Positions 14,052 through 20,383 of a stretch of 20,383 nt of DNA are shown here, piece by piece. The notes below the pieces were generated by a model that did not search any database, was not told the DNA's origin, and was given only the letters and a program-made list of their open reading frames with translations. The translations under genes and the position numbers were made by a program. This DNA is from an uncultured Klebsiella sp. GTDB lineage: Bacteria; Pseudomonadota; Gammaproteobacteria; Enterobacterales; Enterobacteriaceae. The DNA lies in assembly GCA_902490055.1 (NCBI GenBank), contig CABUCP010000006.1, positions 1 through 20,383 on the forward strand, written 5' to 3'. Each line of letters starts with the position of its first letter. Position 1 is the first letter of the stretch.

Positions 14052-15047
14052 ATGGAGCTGCTCTGCCCCGCCGGTAACCTCCCGGCACTTAAGGCGGCCA
14101 TCGAAAACGGCGCCGATGCCGTGTATATCGGGCTGAAAGATGACACCAACGCCCGCCACTTTGCCGGCCTTAATTTCACCGAAAAGAAACTGCAGGAAGC
14201 CGTCAGCTTTGTGCACCAGCATCGCCGCAAGCTACATATCGCGATCAACACCTTCGCCCATCCCGACGGCTACGCCCGCTGGCAGCGAGCGGTGGATATG
14301 GCCGCACAGCTGGGCGCCGACGCGCTTATCCTTGCCGATATCGCTATGCTGGAGTATGCCGCGGAACGTTATCCGCACATTGAACGCCACGTCTCGGTGC
14401 AGGCTTCCGCCACTAACGAAGAGGCGGTGCGTTTCTATCATCGCAACTTCGACGTTGCCCGCGTCGTGCTGCCGCGCGTGTTATCCATTCACCAGGTGAA
14501 ACAATTAGCCCGCGCGACGCCGGTGCCACTGGAAGTCTTCGCCTTCGGTAGCCTGTGCATCATGGCGGAAGGCCGCTGCTACCTCTCCTCTTACCTGACC
14601 GGTGAATCGCCGAATACCGTCGGCGCCTGTTCGCCAGCGCGCTTCGTGCGCTGGCAGCAAACGCCGCAGGGGCTGGAGTCGCGCCTGAACGAAGTGCTGA
14701 TCGACCGTTATCAGGATGGGGAAAACGCCGGGTATCCGACGCTGTGTAAAGGCCGCTATATGGTCGATGGCGAGCGCTACCACGCGCTGGAGGAGCCCAC
14801 CAGCCTCAACACCCTGGAGCTGTTGCCGGAACTGATGGCCGCCAATATCGCCTCGGTAAAAATCGAAGGCCGTCAGCGTAGCCCGGCATACGTCACCCAG
14901 GTGGCGAAAGTCTGGCGTCAGGCGATCGACCGTTGCAAAGCCGATCCGCAGAATTTCGTGCCGCAATCCGCATGGATGGAAACCCTTGGTTCGATGTCCG
15001 AAGGGACACAAACCACCCTTGGCGCCTATCACCGTAAATGGCAGTGA
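14052..15047 (+). CDS. ubiU: Oxygen-independent ubiquinone hydroxylation protein UbiU (U32 family)
   Basis: This 331-residue protein (older name yhbU) matches E. coli UbiU in length and sequence. It belongs to the peptidase U32 family but acts with UbiV to hydroxylate the ubiquinone ring without O2, probably using prephenate as oxygen donor. The four [4Fe-4S] cysteines are visible: Cys169 and Cys176 (FGSLCIMAEGRCYLSSY), Cys193 (VGACSPARF) and Cys232 (YPTLCKGRY). The N-terminus is MELLCPAGNLPALKAAIENGAD. The ATG at 14052 has CAGGA upstream. ubiV begins 8 bases after the stop, so the pair is an operon. The divergent upstream gene is ubiT, the third member of the same pathway. Confidence 0.96.
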   Translation: MELLCPAGNLPALKAAIENGADAVYIGLKDDTNARHFAGLNFTEKKLQEAVSFVHQHRRKLHIAINTFAHPDGYARWQRAVDMAAQLGADALILADIAMLEYAAERYPHIERHVSVQASATNEEAVRFYHRNFDVARVVLPRVLSIHQVKQLARATPVPLEVFAFGSLCIMAEGRCYLSSYLTGESPNTVGACSPARFVRWQQTPQGLESRLNEVLIDRYQDGENAGYPTLCKGRYMVDGERYHALEEPTSLNTLELLPELMAANIASVKIEGRQRSPAYVTQVAKVWRQAIDRCKADPQNFVPQSAWMETLGSMSEGTQTTLGAYHRKWQ

Positions 15048-15055
15048 GAAACGTG

Positions 15056-15934
15056 ATGAAATATTCATTAGGGCCGGTGCTGTACTACTGGCCAAAAGAG
15101 ACGCTGGAAGATTTTTACCAGCAGGCGGCAAACTGCAGCGCCGACACCATATATCTGGGCGAAGCCGTCTGCAGCAAGCGCCGCGCGACGAAAGTCGGCG
15201 ACTGGATCGAGATGGCGAAAGCGCTGGCCGGCAGCGGAAAACAGGTGGTGTTATCAACCCTCGCGCTGGTACAAGCTTCATCTGAACTGGGCGAGCTGAA
15301 ACGCTATGTCGATAACGGCGAGTTCCTGATTGAAGCAAGCGACCTTGGCGTCGTTAACCTCTGCGCCGAACGTAAGCTGCCGTTCGTCGCCGGTCATGCG
15401 CTGAACTGCTACAACGCCGTCACCCTGCGCCTGCTGCTGAAGCAGGGCATGATGCGCTGGTGCATGCCGGTCGAACTCTCCCGCGACTGGCTGGCTAATT
15501 TGCTGACCCAGTGCGAAGAATTGGGGATTCGCAACCAGTTTGAAGTCGAAGTGCTGAGCTACGGCCATCTGCCGCTGGCCTATTCCGCGCGCTGCTTTAC
15601 CGCTCGCTCGGAAGACCGACCAAAGGACGAATGCGAAACCTGCTGCATTAAGTACCCGAACGGGCGCAGCATGCTGTCGCAGGAAAATCAGCAGGTATTC
15701 GTGCTTAACGGCATTCAGACGATGAGCGGCTATGTCTATAACCTTGGCAACGAGTTAACCTCGATGCAGGGTCTGGTGGATATGGTGCGCCTGTCGCCGA
15801 TGGGCAGCGAGACCTTCGCCATGCTTGACGCCTTCCGCGCCAATGAAAATGGCGCCGCGCCGCTGGATCTTACCGCCAACAGCGATTGCAACGGCTACTG
15901 GAAACGGTTGGCCGGGCTGGAGCTGCAGGCCTGA
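15056..15934 (+). CDS. ubiV: Oxygen-independent ubiquinone hydroxylation protein UbiV (U32 family)
   Basis: This 292-residue protein (older name yhbV) is the partner of UbiU and forms a heterodimer with it. The cluster ligands known in E. coli are present: Cys39 (GEAVCSKRR), Cys180 (YSARCFTARSE), Cys193 and Cys197 (DECETCCIKYPNGR). The ATG at 15056 gives the start MKYSLGPVLYYWPKE and the same length as E. coli. An in-frame ATG at 15038 lies inside ubiU and was not used. The ribosome-binding site is weak (GAGA, about 15045-15048), which fits translational coupling to ubiU 8 bases upstream. A 143-base gap with its own promoter-like sequence follows before yhbW. Confidence 0.96.
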   Translation: MKYSLGPVLYYWPKETLEDFYQQAANCSADTIYLGEAVCSKRRATKVGDWIEMAKALAGSGKQVVLSTLALVQASSELGELKRYVDNGEFLIEASDLGVVNLCAERKLPFVAGHALNCYNAVTLRLLLKQGMMRWCMPVELSRDWLANLLTQCEELGIRNQFEVEVLSYGHLPLAYSARCFTARSEDRPKDECETCCIKYPNGRSMLSQENQQVFVLNGIQTMSGYVYNLGNELTSMQGLVDMVRLSPMGSETFAMLDAFRANENGAAPLDLTANSDCNGYWKRLAGLELQA

Positions 15935-15940
15935 TAAACC

Positions 15941-16073
15941 GCTCACTTTGTTAACAACAATGCTCATATTTTAATGCATTATTAAAGATGCAGCTTTTCT
16001 GGCTGGCGCGTTCTGAATGCGCCAGGCTGGAAGAAGACCTTCAATCTGATGACGATGCTGTAGCAAAGTGAGC
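15941..16073 (+). repeat. Long-range inverted repeat framing the ubiV-yhbW gap
   Basis: GCTCACTTTG (15941-15950) and CAAAGTGAGC (16064-16073) are perfect 10-base complements, 113 bases apart. The right arm contains the only Shine-Dalgarno-like stretch before yhbW (GTGAG, 16068-16072). The left arm lies at the -35 zone of the proposed yhbW promoter and would be present only in RNA that reads through from ubiUV. A smaller hairpin, CTGGCGC/GCGCCAG (16003-16009 and 16019-16025), lies inside the loop. Confidence 0.6.
15948..15975 (+). promoter_or_regulatory. Candidate yhbW promoter
   Basis: TTGTTA (15948-15953) and TTTAAT (15970-15975) are spaced by 16 bases and match the sigma-70 consensus at 4 of 6 and 5 of 6 positions. 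The -35 is part of a perfect palindrome, TTGTTAACAA (15948-15957). Transcription would begin near 15982, leaving about 95 bases of leader before the yhbW ATG. Confidence 0.5.
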
Positions 16074-16077
16074 CTTT

Positions 16078-17085
16078 ATGACTGACAAATCAATTCCGTT
16101 CTCGGTGCTCGATTTGGCGCCGATCCCGCAAGGATCTTCTGCCAAAGAAGCCTTTTCCCACTCTCTCGATCTCGCCCGGCTGGCCGAATCCCGTGGCTAT
16201 CATCGCTACTGGCTGGCGGAGCATCATAATATGGTCGGCATCGCCAGCGCGGCGACGTCGGTATTGATTGGCTATCTCGCCGCCAACACCACCACCCTGC
16301 ATTTAGGATCCGGCGGCGTGATGTTGCCAAACCATTCGCCGCTGGTGATCGCCGAACAGTTCGGCACCCTGAACACGCTGTATCCCGGCCGAATCGATCT
16401 CGGCCTTGGCCGCGCGCCGGGCAGCGATCAGCCAACCATGCGCGCGCTGCGTCGCCATATGAGCGGCGATGTCGATAACTTCCCACGCGACGTAGTGGAA
16501 CTGGTGGACTGGTTTGACGCCCGCGACCCTAACCCGCACGTGCGCCCGGTTCCCGGCTACGGCGAACATATTCCGGTCTGGCTGCTGGGCTCAAGCCTCT
16601 ACAGCGCTCAGTTGGCGGCACAGCTCGGCCTGCCGTTCGCTTTCGCCTCGCACTTCGCGCCAGATATGTTATTCCAGGCGCTGCATCTGTATCGCAGCAA
16701 TTTCAAACCCTCGGCGCGGCTGGAAAAACCGTACGCGATGGTGTGCATCAATATTATCGCCGCCGATAGCAACCGCGATGCCGAGTTCCTCTTCACCTCT
16801 ATGCAGCAGGCGTTCGTTAAGCTACGCCGCGGCGAGGCCGGGCAGTTGCCGCCGCCGGTGGAAAATATGCATCAGCTGTGGTCAGCGTCCGAGCAATACG
16901 GCGTGCAGCAGGCATTAAGCATGTCGCTGGTCGGAGATAAAGGCAAAGTTCGCCATAGATTAGAATCAATTCTGCGCGAAACCGAGGCGGACGAAATCAT
17001 GGTCAATGGCCAGATTTTCGACCATCAGGCGCGCCTGCATTCGTTTGAGTTAGCGATGCAGGTGAAAGAGGAATTATTGGGATAA
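16078..17085 (+). CDS. yhbW: Luciferase-like flavin monooxygenase family protein YhbW
   Basis: This 335-residue protein is the same length as E. coli YhbW and belongs to the bacterial luciferase-like (LLM class) oxidoreductases. These use reduced FMN or F420-like cofactors; no substrate is known. Family marks are [23 protein letters not shown] [11 protein letters not shown] (about 42-52), [38 protein letters not shown] (about 102-117) and [20 protein letters not shown]. The ATG at 16078 gives the same N-terminus as in E. coli ([17 protein letters not shown]). The ribosome-binding region is weak and falls inside the right arm of a long inverted repeat. It is downstream of ubiUV but has its own promoter-like sequence, and a terminator hairpin follows at its end. 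Confidence 0.94.
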   Translation: MTDKSIPFSVLDLAPIPQGSSAKEAFSHSLDLARLAESRGYHRYWLAEHHNMVGIASAATSVLIGYLAANTTTLHLGSGGVMLPNHSPLVIAEQFGTLNTLYPGRIDLGLGRAPGSDQPTMRALRRHMSGDVDNFPRDVVELVDWFDARDPNPHVRPVPGYGEHIPVWLLGSSLYSAQLAAQLGLPFAFASHFAPDMLFQALHLYRSNFKPSARLEKPYAMVCINIIAADSNRDAEFLFTSMQQAFVKLRRGEAGQLPPPVENMHQLWSASEQYGVQQALSMSLVGDKGKVRHRLESILRETEADEIMVNGQIFDHQARLHSFELAMQVKEELLG

Positions 17086-17095
17086 CATCAATGCA

Positions 17096-17130
17096 GGCCC
17101 GGTTGCCTCGCGCCACCGGGCCATAATTTT
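17096..17130. terminator. Terminator between convergent yhbW and mtr
   Basis: GGCCCGGT (17096-17103) and ACCGGGCC (17115-17122) form a perfect GC-rich 8-bp stem, followed on the plus strand by ATAATTTTA. The T-rich end overlaps the mtr stop codon. It most likely ends yhbW transcripts and may also serve mtr from the other side. Confidence 0.7.
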
Positions 17131-18373
17131 AGTGATAAACCGGCAGCAGGTTAAAGCTCGACAGGAAATGGACCACCGCGTTGCCGAGCCCAAACAACAG
17201 AATCAGCGCAATCATCGGTTTTCCGCCCCAAACGCGGAACTGTGGGCTGCCGAAGCGTTTACGCGAAGCGCGGGCCAGCAGCGCTGGAACAATCGCCGCC
17301 CATACCGTCGCCGCCAGGCCGGCATAGCCGATGGCGTACAGGAAGCCGTCAGGCTTCACCAGCCCGCCAATCATCGGCGGAATGAAGGTCAGCAACGCGG
17401 TCTTAAAGCGCCCCGCCGCGCTATCATCAAAGCCAAACAGGTCCGCCAGATAGTCGAACAGACCCAGCGTGACGCCGAGGAATGAACTGGCGACGGCAAA
17501 GTTCGAGAACACCACCAGTAGCAGATCCAGGCCACGATTATTCAACACGCCGCTCAGCGCCTGCACCAGCACATCAATGTTGCCGCCCTTCTGCGCGATG
17601 CCGATAAACTGCGGACGCGGAATGTTGCCCATCGTCACCAGCAACCATACTACATACAGGCCCAGCGCCAGCAGCGTGCCGTAAATTAGGCAGCGGGTGA
17701 TGGTGCGCGGATCCTTACCGTAGTATTTCATCAGGCTTGGTACGTTGCCGTGATAGCCAAATGACGCCAAACAGAACGGCAGCGTCATCAGCAGGTATGG
17801 CGCGTAGGTGGCATTCTTTTCAGCGACGTTAAATAGCGTCGTCGGCTCAACGTGCCCCAATAGGCTGCCGAAGGTCAGGAAGAAGGTGATGACCTTTGCC
17901 CCCAGCACGATAGCCGTCATACGGCTCACCGCTTTGGTGCTCATCCAAACGATAAAGGCTACCAGCAGCGCAAAGCCAAAGCCCGCCGCGCGCGCCGGCA
18001 CGTTCAGCGACATCTCGCTAAATGTATGATGCAGTATCGAGCCGCTGGCCGAAATGTAGGCGTAAGTCAGGATATAAAGCACAAAGGCGATCGACACGCC
18101 GTTTACCAGGTTCCAGCCCTTGCCGAGCAGATCTTTAGTAATAGTGTCAAAGCTGGAGCCGATCCGGTAATTGAGGTTGGCTTCCAGGATCATCAGGCCG
18201 GAGTGCAGCATGCAGAACCAGGTAAAGACCAGCGCCGCCAGCGACCAGAAAAACCACGCGCCGGACATGACCACCGGCAGCGAGAACATGCCCGCGCCAA
18301 TAATTGTGCCGCCGATAATCACCACGCCGCCAAATAATGACGGTCGGGTGGCCGTAGTGGTTAGTGTCGCCAT
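17129..18373 (-). CDS. mtr: Tryptophan-specific permease Mtr
   Basis: This 414-residue protein is the same length as E. coli Mtr and belongs to the hydroxy/aromatic amino acid permease (HAAAP) family. It is a proton symporter for tryptophan (and indole) in the inner membrane, with about 11 membrane segments. The N-terminal signature [19 protein letters not shown] (about 16-34) and later blocks [40 protein letters not shown] and [19 protein letters not shown] are typical. The ATG at 18373 was chosen because [16 protein letters not shown] matches E. coli and GGAG lies upstream. An in-frame ATG at 18466 would run through the deaD terminator and the operator and was rejected. A TrpR operator-like sequence lies over its promoter and a TyrR-like box further upstream, in line with the known tryptophan and tyrosine/phenylalanine control of mtr. 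Confidence 0.96.
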   Translation of the reverse strand: MATLTTTATRPSLFGGVVIIGGTIIGAGMFSLPVVMSGAWFFWSLAALVFTWFCMLHSGLMILEANLNYRIGSSFDTITKDLLGKGWNLVNGVSIAFVLYILTYAYISASGSILHHTFSEMSLNVPARAAGFGFALLVAFIVWMSTKAVSRMTAIVLGAKVITFFLTFGSLLGHVEPTTLFNVAEKNATYAPYLLMTLPFCLASFGYHGNVPSLMKYYGKDPRTITRCLIYGTLLALGLYVVWLLVTMGNIPRPQFIGIAQKGGNIDVLVQALSGVLNNRGLDLLLVVFSNFAVASSFLGVTLGLFDYLADLFGFDDSAAGRFKTALLTFIPPMIGGLVKPDGFLYAIGYAGLAATVWAAIVPALLARASRKRFGSPQFRVWGGKPMIALILLFGLGNAVVHFLSSFNLLPVYH

Positions 18374-18402
18374 TTGCCGAAATCTCCAGTCGAAAATACT
18401 TT

Positions 18403-18415
18403 GCTCACGTTGAGC
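18403..18415 (-). promoter_or_regulatory. Small stem-loop in the mtr leader
   Basis: GCTCA and TGAGC form a perfect 5-bp stem with a 3-base loop in the proposed mtr 5' untranslated region. It may only influence mRNA stability at the 5' end; no function can be assigned. Confidence 0.35.
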
Positions 18416-18422
18416 ATGACGC

Positions 18423-18443
18423 ACTGTACCAGTACACGAGTAC
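18423..18443 (-). promoter_or_regulatory. mtr promoter with TrpR operator
   Basis: On the minus strand GTACTCGTGTACTGGTAC (18443 to 18426) matches the trp operator GTACTAGTTAACTAGTAC at 14 of 18 positions, keeping both outer GTACT/GTAC arms. It overlaps an extended -10 element TGG-TACAGT (-10 hexamer at 18423-18428 of the plus-strand coordinates). This would start transcription near 18416, about 43 bases before the mtr ATG. Repression by tryptophan-bound TrpR is known for E. coli mtr, and the overlap fits it. Confidence 0.75.
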
Positions 18444-18452
18444 AAAGGGAAT

Positions 18453-18483
18453 AAAAAAAGCCCCAATCATCACGATCGGGGCT
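18453..18483 (-). terminator. Rho-independent terminator of deaD
   Basis: On the minus strand AGCCCC-g-ATC, a 5-base loop and GAT-t-GGGGCT form a strong stem with one mismatch (18459-18483), immediately followed by seven T residues (18453-18459 in plus coordinates). It begins 34 bases after the deaD stop and is the clearest intrinsic terminator in the window. It separates deaD from mtr, which runs in the same direction. Confidence 0.92.
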
Positions 18484-18500
18484 GTATTTATTACTTTACG
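18483..18500 (-). promoter_or_regulatory. Candidate TyrR box upstream of mtr
   Basis: On the minus strand CGTAAA-GTAATA-AATACA matches the TyrR box TGTAAA-N6-TTTACA at 9 of 12 defined positions, with the key G and C 14 bases apart. It is centred about 75 bases upstream of the proposed mtr start. It lies on the far side of, and touches, the deaD terminator stem. TyrR activation of mtr is known in E. coli; this placement is inferred. Confidence 0.5.
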
Positions 18501-18517
18501 CTAGCGCACTGCGCTAA

Positions 18518-20383
18518 TTACGCATCGCCACCGAAGCGACGACGACCAGCGGAGTCATCACGGCGCGGCGCGGATGCATCGTCACGACGCGGCGCACGGC
18601 CTTCACGACGTTCGCCGCTGAAACGACGACCATCGCCACGACCGCCTTCACGACGTTCGCCGCCGAAACCACGACCGCCTTCACGACGCTCGCCGCCGAA
18701 GCTACGACCGCCTTCACGACGCTCACCGCCGCCACGACGTTCGGTGCGCGGCTGCGCATCGCCCAGCAGCTGCATGTTCATCGGCTTGTTCAGGATGCGG
18801 GTGCGAGTAAAGTGCTGCAGTACTTCGCCCGGCATGCCTTTCGGCAGTTCGATGGTGGAGTGCGTACCAAACAGCTTGATGTTACCGATGTAACGGCTGC
18901 TGATATCGCCTTCGTTAGCGATCGCGCCAACGATATGACGAACTTCAACGCCGTCATCACGGCCCACTTCAATACGGTACAGTTCCATTTCGCCAACGTC
19001 ACGACGCTCACGCTTCGGACGATCTTCACGATCGCCACGCGGACCGCGATCGTTGCGGTCGCCACGACGTTCGAAACGATCGTCACGGTCGCGGAACTCA
19101 CGCTTAGGACGCATCGGCGCATCCGGCGGAACGATCAGAGAACGTTCGCCCTGCGCCATTTTCAGCAGCGCAGCGGCCAGCGTTTCGACGTCCAGCTCTT
19201 CGCCTTCCGCCGTCGGCTGGATTTTCGCCAGCAGCGCACGGTACTGGTCCAGATCGCTGCTTTCCAGCTGCTGCTGAACTTTAGCGGCGAATTTTTCCAG
19301 GCGGCGTTTGCCCAGCAGTTCTGCGTTCGGCAGCTCTACTTCCGGAATAGTCAGCTTCATCGTACGTTCGATGTTGCGCAGCAGACGACGCTCGCGGTTC
19401 TCAACGAACAGCAGCGCGCGACCCGCACGGCCCGCACGGCCGGTACGGCCAATACGGTGAACGTAGGATTCAGAATCCATCGGGATGTCATAGTTAACAA
19501 CCAGGCTGATACGCTCAACGTCCAGACCACGTGCCGCAACGTCGGTCGCGATCAGGATGTCCAGACGACCGTCTTTCAGACGTTCCAGAGTCTGCTCACG
19601 CAGCGCCTGGTTCATATCGCCGTTCAGCGCTGCGCTGTTATAGCCGCTACGCTCCAGCGCTTCAGCCACTTCCAGGGTCGCGTTTTTGGTACGGACGAAG
19701 ATAATCGCCGCGTCAAAATCTTCCGCTTCCAGGAAACGCACCAGCGCTTCGTTTTTACGCATACCGTAAGCAGTCCAGTAGCTCTGGCTGATGTCCGGGC
19801 GAGTGGTTACGCTGGACTGAATGCGCACTTCCTGCGGCTCTTTCATAAAGCGACGGGTAATGCGACGGATAGCTTCCGGCATGGTGGCGGAGAACAGAGC
19901 GGTCTGATGACCCTCTGGGATCTGCGCCATAATAGTTTCTACGTCTTCGATAAAGCCCATGCGCAGCATTTCATCTGCTTCGTCCAGCACCAGACCGCTC
20001 AGTTTAGAGAGGTCCAGAGTACCGCGCTTCAGGTGGTCCAGCAGACGACCCGGGGTACCGACAACGATCTGCGGACCCTGACGCAGGGCGCGCAGCTGCA
20101 CGTCATAACGCTGGCCGCCGTACAGGGCAACCACGTTTACGCCGCGCATATGTTTAGAGAATTCCGTCATTGCTTCAGCAACCTGTACCGCCAGTTCGCG
20201 GGTCGGCGCCAGCACCAGAATCTGCGGTGCTCTCAGCTCAGGATCGATGTTGTTCAGCAGCGGTAAAGAGAACGCTGCGGTCTTACCGCTACCGGTCTGG
20301 GCCATACCCAGAACGTCGCGGCCGTCCAGCAGATGCGGAATGCACTCAGCCTGGATCGGAGATGGTTTTTCGTAACCCAGATC
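18518..20383 (-). CDS. deaD: Cold-shock DEAD-box RNA helicase DeaD/CsdA (5' end missing)
   Basis: The frame is open to the right edge and ends at TAA (18518-18520), giving 621 residues. Comparison with E. coli DeaD (629 aa) suggests that about 22 N-terminal residues are outside the window. Helicase motifs appear in order: Q motif GYEKPSPIQ, Walker [28 protein letters not shown] box [37 protein letters not shown] and [12 protein letters not shown] basic Arg/Asp-rich spacer, an RNA-binding domain ([29 protein letters not shown]) and an Arg-Gly-rich tail follow. DeaD unwinds structured RNA, helps 50S ribosome assembly in the cold, and takes part in mRNA decay. The tail contains near-identical 33-bp repeats and makes the protein longer than in E. 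coli. Confidence 0.97.
   Translation of the reverse strand, partial: DLGYEKPSPIQAECIPHLLDGRDVLGMAQTGSGKTAAFSLPLLNNIDPELRAPQILVLAPTRELAVQVAEAMTEFSKHMRGVNVVALYGGQRYDVQLRALRQGPQIVVGTPGRLLDHLKRGTLDLSKLSGLVLDEADEMLRMGFIEDVETIMAQIPEGHQTALFSATMPEAIRRITRRFMKEPQEVRIQSSVTTRPDISQSYWTAYGMRKNEALVRFLEAEDFDAAIIFVRTKNATLEVAEALERSGYNSAALNGDMNQALREQTLERLKDGRLDILIATDVAARGLDVERISLVVNYDIPMDSESYVHRIGRTGRAGRAGRALLFVENRERRLLRNIERTMKLTIPEVELPNAELLGKRRLEKFAAKVQQQLESSDLDQYRALLAKIQPTAEGEELDVETLAAALLKMAQGERSLIVPPDAPMRPKREFRDRDDRFERRGDRNDRGPRGDREDRPKRERRDVGEMELYRIEVGRDDGVEVRHIVGAIANEGDISSRYIGNIKLFGTHSTIELPKGMPGEVLQHFTRTRILNKPMNMQLLGDAQPRTERRGGGERREGGRSFGGERREGGRGFGGERREGGRGDGRRFSGERREGRAPRRDDASAPRRDDSAGRRRFGGDA
18641..18736 (-). 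repeat. 33-bp tandem repeats coding the RG-rich tail of DeaD
   Basis: Units 18641-18673 and 18674-18706 are nearly identical, and a diverged third unit runs from 18707 to 18736. On the coding strand each encodes a [11 protein letters not shown] type segment. Further partial GERREG copies continue towards the stop codon. The length of the tail probably varies between strains through slippage or recombination. Confidence 0.8.

Noticed and set aside
14505..15338. A 277-codon minus-strand frame across the ubiU-ubiV junction
   Set aside because: It covers two well-conserved genes on the other strand and shows no domain; long antisense frames are common in GC-rich genes.
18374..18466. 31-residue N-terminal extension of mtr
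   Set aside because: It would read through the TrpR operator, the promoter and into the deaD terminator, and it lies before the conserved start MATLTTT.
18598..18745. Regular repeats in deaD considered as a CRISPR-like array
   Set aside because: The units are in frame, directly tandem without unique spacers, and encode the RG-rich tail.
18812..20266. A 484-codon open frame on the plus strand, antisense to deaD
   Set aside because: It mirrors the strongly biased codons of deaD, its translation shows no recognisable domain and is full of low-complexity Thr/Gln/Phe runs, and it has no ribosome-binding site.
1..20383. Search for mobile elements, tRNA genes, phage or defence genes
   Set aside because: No transposase, integrase, tRNA-like cloverleaf, or toxin-antitoxin pair was recognised; all large reading frames belong to known conserved chromosomal genes.

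Overview
The window is a stretch of enterobacterial chromosome. Nearly every gene can be matched, from recalled sequences, to an Escherichia coli K-12 protein, and the order from rsmI to deaD follows the E. coli yraL-deaD region. The moderately high GC content, an intact galactitol (gat) operon placed directly before rsmI, REP-type hairpins and a missing yhbO together suggest a Klebsiella/Raoultella/Enterobacter-type organism. The species cannot be fixed from this sequence alone.

Layout. (1) Positions 1-5402 hold the galactitol operon: the 3' part of gatZ, then gatA, gatB, gatC, gatD and a separately transcribed regulator, gatR. The PTS (GatABC) imports galactitol as galactitol-1-phosphate and GatD oxidises it to tagatose-6-phosphate. 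After phosphorylation elsewhere, the GatY/GatZ aldolase cleaves tagatose-1,6-bisphosphate; gatY would lie just left of the window. (2) Positions 5518-10107 hold rsmI (16S rRNA methylation) on the minus strand, and lpoA, yraN, diaA and dolP on the plus strand. These serve peptidoglycan synthesis, an unknown nuclease-like function, DnaA control and outer-membrane integrity. (3) Positions 10108-13312 hold a REP element, the yraR-yraQ pair, yhbP, the GIY-YIG protein yhbQ and the acetyltransferase yhbS. (4) Positions 13306-17085 hold ubiT, ubiU and ubiV, the oxygen-independent ubiquinone pathway, around a divergent control region with FNR-like motifs, then the flavin monooxygenase-like yhbW. (5) Positions 17129-20383 hold mtr (tryptophan permease), with a well-matched TrpR operator and a TyrR-like box, and deaD (RNA helicase, its first residues off the right edge), with a strong terminator between them.

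I see no insertion sequence, prophage, CRISPR array, tRNA, rRNA or defence island, and no wholly new gene system. The parts most worth attention are regulatory: four helically phased TCG repeats upstream of gatR, an FNR-type promoter for ubiUV, an inverted repeat that could hide the yhbW ribosome-binding region only in read-through mRNA, and a TyrR-like box separated from the mtr promoter by the deaD terminator. Protein-level oddities are an enlarged repeat-bearing linker in LpoA, an expanded RG-rich tail in DeaD, and a YhbQ that lacks an ATG start. All family names come from sequence recognition without a database search.
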